Shown here one piece after another: positions 14,913 to 18,524 of a DNA stretch of 18,524 nt (the stretch's first letter is position 1; every line of letters begins with the position of its first letter). The stretch is from the NCBI GenBank assembly GCA_964510225.1, contig CAZEAN010000111.1, forward strand, positions 1-18,524, given 5' to 3'. Position numbers and translations under genes: made by a program. A model generated the notes under the pieces. It saw nothing but the letters and a program-made list of their open reading frames with translations. It did no database searches and was not told where the DNA came from. The stretch comes from CAZEAN01 sp964510225 (GTDB lineage Bacteria > Planctomycetota > Planctomycetia > Isosphaerales > Isosphaeraceae).

Positions 14913-16640
14913 ATGCGGAAGAGAACCCGTCCGGTGCTCGAGTCGCTAGAGCATCGTGAACTGATGGACGGTGCATTGGCTGCCGATGTGATCTCCTTGC
15001 AAACCAACGACGCAGTCACTCGGATTGCCTACATCACGCCCGATCGTGTCGGAGTCGTCGTCAATTTGCTCGGTCCGGGGACCTTGGACGGTACCACAGT
15101 CGATCACAACGGCGCGTTGAACTTAGTCTATGACGACACCGACGAAACGACCCAGATCATCGGGCACACCTTGGGAGGCATCGCACCGCTTGCGACTGTC
15201 AAAGACGCCAATGTCGCCCCCGATTCTCAGGCCGGGAGCGGTGCGAACCCAGTCGGCTTGGCGAGTTTTCGGCCATTCGATCTGATTGGGGGGGGCACGA
15301 TCAACTTCATCGGCGGGATCCGGAAGTTGATGCTCAACAATGTCTTTGAGAACACCGAGATCTTCCTCCGCGAACTCCCCGAGGTCGCCGAAGCCCGAGG
15401 AAGTACCCAAGGAAGGGAGATTACCTACGTAAACGGGGCAATCGAACTTGTTGACGGGACCTTTGTCCCTGCATCAACCGCGCCGTTCAATGCCTCCGAT
15501 GAGCTTCAACTGACCGGTCCCCCGCCGGGTATCCGAATCCAGATCAACAACATCATGGCGAGCCCACTCCCCAGCGGAACGCTTCCCAATCCCCAGATCT
15601 TCGGCTATGATGCCGTCCAAGGACGATTGATCAAGTTCGATCTCTCCACAGGTGACGAACTTGAGCGCTTTGATGTCACCACACTTGATCCAGATGCCGC
15701 CGGTGTTGCTCTCTCTGAGGTGAACGATCAGCTCGTCGTTCTCGTTGGGCAGGGTGACATGGTCCGTGCCTTTAACGCGACCGACGGAACGCCCGCGGGC
15801 TTCTTCACCATGTCGAATCTCGCAGGCTTCACCTCGATCGACGCCATTGGAACCACCGACAGCCAAACGATCATCGTGGATGCTCAGCCAGGGATGCCTG
15901 GACTCGCAGTGGGAATCGACGTTGAGGCAAGTTTAAACGCCACTGAAGCGATGACAACGTCCGATGTCTTTGTGCCTGGTCAGGAGTTTCGCTTCTTCGA
16001 TGGCACAACTGGTGTTGCGGGCTTCGATCTGCTTTCGGTCCCTGGCTCTGGCTTCTTTGACACCTTCCAACCGAACGTCAGAGTTCCCGGCGTTATCGAA
16101 TTGAACACGTCTCGGGGCGCAATTATCGAGAATGAACGGTTCGGACTTTCCATTGAACCGGCACCAGCACCTCCGCAAAACATCGCGCTTGGAAGCTTTG
16201 ACCAATTGGTGACCCAGGTTGATGAATTGAGTACCGAAGGTAACGTCGTCAACCTCCTGAACCGTGACACCTTTGCTGAGGTCGGCGAGATCACCTTGCA
16301 ATACACCGAGCAGCAGCTCGCGGGCCTCTCGGAGTCCTTCCGCCCTGGGTTGGAAAGGACCTCGGTGATCAATGTCCAAGGTGACATCCAGGCGTTCCTC
16401 GCCCACTCGGCCCAAGGACTGGTCCTGAACAATCTTGGCACTCTGCACCTGCTCGGGATTGGGGTCGCACGCGACTCCTTCGTTGCGGGCTTCCCGGTCA
16501 ATCACATCTTCATCGGGGCCCGAGACGGGGTCCAGATTCTCTCGCCGTTCCCGCGATCAGTCGGTCCTCGGAGTGGTGTCACGGTTGTCCCTGGACTCCA
16601 ACCCATCGGACCACTTAACCTCCTTGGTTCCGGACTCTAA
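14913..16640 (+). CDS. Large surface-type protein with planctomycete LExLExR N-terminus
   Basis: A 575-residue protein whose N-terminus (RPVLESLEHRELMDG, residues 6-20) matches the PLExLExRxL motif at the start of many large planctomycete surface or exported proteins. A classical hydrophobic signal peptide is absent. The body is rich in Gly, Asp, Thr and Asn and in short strands. Residues about 225-290 (FGYDAVQGRLIKFDLSTGDELERF, QLVVLVG, RAFNATDGTPAGFF) look like propeller-type repeats. No Cys is seen in the parts I read closely and no enzyme motif was found. The ATG at 14913 has a good ribosome site (GGAAGGGG). It probably shares a transcript with the small secreted protein 41 bases downstream. 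The 182-base region before it has no clear promoter. Function unknown; a cell-surface role is inferred. Confidence 0.82.
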   Translation: MRKRTRPVLESLEHRELMDGALAADVISLQTNDAVTRIAYITPDRVGVVVNLLGPGTLDGTTVDHNGALNLVYDDTDETTQIIGHTLGGIAPLATVKDANVAPDSQAGSGANPVGLASFRPFDLIGGGTINFIGGIRKLMLNNVFENTEIFLRELPEVAEARGSTQGREITYVNGAIELVDGTFVPASTAPFNASDELQLTGPPPGIRIQINNIMASPLPSGTLPNPQIFGYDAVQGRLIKFDLSTGDELERFDVTTLDPDAAGVALSEVNDQLVVLVGQGDMVRAFNATDGTPAGFFTMSNLAGFTSIDAIGTTDSQTIIVDAQPGMPGLAVGIDVEASLNATEAMTTSDVFVPGQEFRFFDGTTGVAGFDLLSVPGSGFFDTFQPNVRVPGVIELNTSRGAIIENERFGLSIEPAPAPPQNIALGSFDQLVTQVDELSTEGNVVNLLNRDTFAEVGEITLQYTEQQLAGLSESFRPGLERTSVINVQGDIQAFLAHSAQGLVLNNLGTLHLLGIGVARDSFVAGFPVNHIFIGARDGVQILSPFPRSVGPRSGVTVVPGLQPIGPLNLLGSGL

Positions 16641-16681
16641 TTGGAACTTGATCCGTTCTCATTTCACAAAGGACTGAACCG

Positions 16682-17179
16682 ATGATGACTCTGATCGCGC
16701 TCTTCCTGCCGATCTCGATCGTTGATGCCCCGGAGTCGAACGAACCGATCGACGCCAAGGTCGCCTTTGAGCGTCTCCTCTCCCTCGAAGGGACCTGGGA
16801 AGGCTCTGAGGGTGGTGCTCCGTACACGATGACCTACAAAACGACAGGCGCCGGGAGTACGGTGGTGGAGACTTACTTCCCCGGAAGCCCGATGGAGATG
16901 ATGTCGATGTATCATCTCGACGGCGACGAACTCCGGATGACCCACTACTGTGCCGCCGGGAACCAGCCTCGGATGATCCTCGATCGTGACGCCTCTACCA
17001 AAGACGTCCTCGTCTTCAAGTTTGACGGCGGCAGCAACCTCGATCCCAAGGTCGACATGCACGTTCACGAAGGGAAGATCACCTTCAAGGACAAGGACCA
17101 CATCCTCGGTGAATGGGTCGGCTACATGGAAGGGAAGGCGCAAACACCACAACCGTTCGACCTCACCCGGAAGGAATGA
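16682..17179 (+). CDS. Small secreted beta-barrel-like protein
   Basis: A 165-residue protein with a short hydrophobic N-terminus (MMTLIALFLPISIVDA), likely a signal peptide cleaved near residue 16. The mature part is rich in short strands: GTWEGSEGG, YTMTYKTTGAGSTVVETYF, MMSMYHLDGDELRMTHYCAAG, DVLVFKFDGG. It then ends in a strand-turn-strand segment (GKITFKDKDHILGEWVGYMEGK). The overall pattern resembles lipocalin- or DUF1579-type barrels, which bind small ligands, but no family residues settle it. The two ATGs at the start (MM) leave the exact start open by one codon; AAGGA lies before it. It follows the surface-type gene by 41 bases, so the two may act in the same compartment. Confidence 0.75.
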   Translation: MMTLIALFLPISIVDAPESNEPIDAKVAFERLLSLEGTWEGSEGGAPYTMTYKTTGAGSTVVETYFPGSPMEMMSMYHLDGDELRMTHYCAAGNQPRMILDRDASTKDVLVFKFDGGSNLDPKVDMHVHEGKITFKDKDHILGEWVGYMEGKAQTPQPFDLTRKE

Positions 17180-17229
17180 GCGGTTGACGTCGACCGAGCC
17201 CTTCCTCCGGTTTGCTCTCGTAAGTGAGT

Positions 17230-18099
17230 TTAATGAGGGGGCTCGGAGGATGAGGATTCGCGGATCTTGGTTTTTTCATCGATCCGACGCATCCAGAGGT
17301 GATCAAGCGGTCCGTGCCCTTGGCCGATGCCGGGGGCGTGTTCAATGGCACCGAAGACAAACTGCTTCGCCCCGGCGCAGGAGTCACGAAGGCTGTGACC
17401 CCGGCCCAAGAGGGCGGTGATTCCGGCAGAGAGAGTGCAGCCGGTCCCGTGGGTGGAGCGGCTCACGATCGGCGCATCAGCAAGAGCAAGGGGGAACTCC
17501 TCGCCGTGACCGTCGATCAAGAGGTCGAGGGCTCCTTGGAGCGCCTGGCCGCCTTTGACGAGGACCGGACGTTGACCGATCAGTTCGAAGAGGGCCATTG
17601 CGGTCCGTCGGAGGTCATCGACCGTCTCGATGGGATCGAGCCCCGTGAGTCGACTCGCTTCATGACGATTCGGGGTGATCAGGTTGGCGATCGGGAGCAA
17701 CCGGCTCCGGATTGTCTCGACGGCGTCCGGCTCTAAGAGAGGGTCGCCGCTCCGAGAGACCATGACGGGATCGACAACGACCCGGAGGTCGGGCGTTGCT
17801 GCCAACTGGCGCTCCAGGAGATCGGCAACAGCACCGATCACCGCAGCATCGCCGAGCATCCCCGTCTTCAAGGCAGCGACGGGGAGGTCGTTGAAGATCG
17901 ACTCCACCTGGAGGACGACAAAATCGGGGTCGACCATCCGGACGCCGAAGACACCGGTCGTATTCTGCGCCGTGAGGGCGGTAATTGCGGCCGATCCATA
18001 AACGCCGAGGGCGGCAAAGGTCTTGAGATCGGCCTGAATGCCGGCCCCTCCAGAGGGGTCACTGCCGGCGATCGTTAAGCAAACGGTCTCGTCACGCAT
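17230..18099 (-). CDS. thiD: Hydroxymethylpyrimidine/phosphomethylpyrimidine kinase
   Basis: This 289-residue kinase phosphorylates HMP and HMP-P to HMP-PP in thiamine biosynthesis and salvage. It is a ribokinase-fold protein with family motifs in order: AGSDPSGGAGIQADLKTF (11-28), ALTAQNT, ALKTGMLG (76-83), VVDPVMVSRSGDPLL (108-122), VKGG (181-184) and THGTGCTLSAG with C221. The length matches single-domain ThiD, and no ThiE fusion is present. The start is the ATG at 18099, which overlaps the end of the upstream 136-residue gene by eight bases, so translation is coupled. The C-terminal tail after about residue 270 is charged and unlikely to be catalytic. No TPP riboswitch is visible in the window; one could lie upstream of the right edge. 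Confidence 0.95.
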   Translation of the reverse strand: MRDETVCLTIAGSDPSGGAGIQADLKTFAALGVYGSAAITALTAQNTTGVFGVRMVDPDFVVLQVESIFNDLPVAALKTGMLGDAAVIGAVADLLERQLAATPDLRVVVDPVMVSRSGDPLLEPDAVETIRSRLLPIANLITPNRHEASRLTGLDPIETVDDLRRTAMALFELIGQRPVLVKGGQALQGALDLLIDGHGEEFPLALADAPIVSRSTHGTGCTLSAGITALLGRGHSLRDSCAGAKQFVFGAIEHAPGIGQGHGPLDHLWMRRIDEKTKIRESSSSEPPH

Positions 18100-18502
18100 C
18101 GGTCGAGGGTTGCTCCGGGTCGGCAGTCTCTTGGTTCAGTTGAGCGGCGAGGCGTTCCCAGGAAGCACGGGCGGAGAGTCCGGTGAGCTCCTCCAGTTCT
18201 TGGCGGAGGGCCTCGCTGGCGGCTTCGGCTTGATCGGGATCAAACCCTTCCTTCTGATGCTCTTGGTCGATCCAGCGGTGGAGCTTCTGGCGCCAGAGTT
18301 CGCTGTACCGTTTCGCCTCGTGGAGCCAAGGGAGGCCGATATGAACCACCATGTAGCGGACGATCGGGTACATCAGCGTCAGCGCCGCTAGATCAGTGAG
18401 CGTGCCGAACTGCGTTGGGGTTGAGGCCGCGGCCGCCCGTTCGATTGGCCCCGCCAGGTCCGGGTCTGCGGCAACAGCTTGCTGGAATTGATCACGGTTC
18501 AT
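18092..18502 (-). CDS. Protein of unknown function upstream of thiD
   Basis: A 136-residue protein that I do not recognise. The middle (about 35-62) is a hydrophobic helix-like stretch with a VRYMVVHIG segment, flanked by charged helices. The region from 64 to 120 is rich in Glu, Gln, Arg and Ala and probably coiled (EAKRYSELWRQKL, EALRQELEEL). It could be a membrane-associated helical protein. The start is ATG at 18502 with a GGA-containing site. The stop overlaps the thiD start by eight bases, so the two are likely to be made together, though no thiamine role can be read from it. The window ends 22 bases upstream, so any promoter lies outside. Confidence 0.7.
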   Translation of the reverse strand: MNRDQFQQAVAADPDLAGPIERAAAASTPTQFGTLTDLAALTLMYPIVRYMVVHIGLPWLHEAKRYSELWRQKLHRWIDQEHQKEGFDPDQAEAASEALRQELEELTGLSARASWERLAAQLNQETADPEQPSTDA

Positions 18503-18524
18503 GGTGGTCCGTCTCGTCCCTACG

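Overview
The window looks like chromosomal DNA of a medium-GC member of the Planctomycetota. This is inferred from several signals. A 575-residue protein starts with an LExLExRxL-type N-terminal motif that I associate with planctomycete surface proteins. The other signals are an EF-G with spd-type features, an archaeal-type phosphoglycerate mutase, an MBOAT gene followed by two SGNH genes, and several small conserved-looking proteins. I found no rRNA, tRNA, CRISPR array, insertion sequence or prophage, and no gene-free stretch longer than 300 bases.

Layout. Positions 1-2785 (minus) carry the 5' 928 codons of a large open gene that runs off the left edge. It joins an N-terminal HD domain to a GHKL (HSP90-like) ATPase and is the best candidate here for a conflict or defence protein. 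A 7-3-7 inverted repeat lies just upstream. At 2930-5062 (minus) is a stand-alone fusA, without rpsL, rpsG or tuf beside it. At 5288-5479 (plus) is a small Cys-rich protein whose end overlaps a DCC-family thiol protein (5468-5932, minus). The latter is probably co-transcribed behind apgM (5964-7175, minus). A 285-base divergent region follows, with a Fur-like inverted repeat, and then a small conserved-looking protein (7461-7793).

From 7829 to 9554 lie a ferritin-like protein (minus), a divergent LigD-type 3'-phosphoesterase homologue (plus) and a single-span membrane protein (minus). Positions 9660-13703 (minus) form a cell-surface O-acetylation cluster: an AlgI-type MBOAT followed by two tandem SGNH paralogues whose reading frames overlap by four bases. 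The MBOAT would carry acetyl groups across the membrane and the SGNH proteins would place them on, or remove them from, a glycan. No polymer-synthesis genes are visible, so the substrate is unknown.

A SIR2-family deacylase (13867-14730) is divergent from this cluster. It is followed on the plus strand by the 575-residue surface-type protein and a small secreted barrel-like protein (16682-17179). The right end holds thiD (17230-18099), overlapped by an unrecognised 136-residue gene upstream (18092-18502), both minus.

Most of the window is housekeeping. The accessory-looking parts are the HD-GHKL gene, the O-acetylation cluster with its unusual MBOAT insertion, and the surface-type protein.
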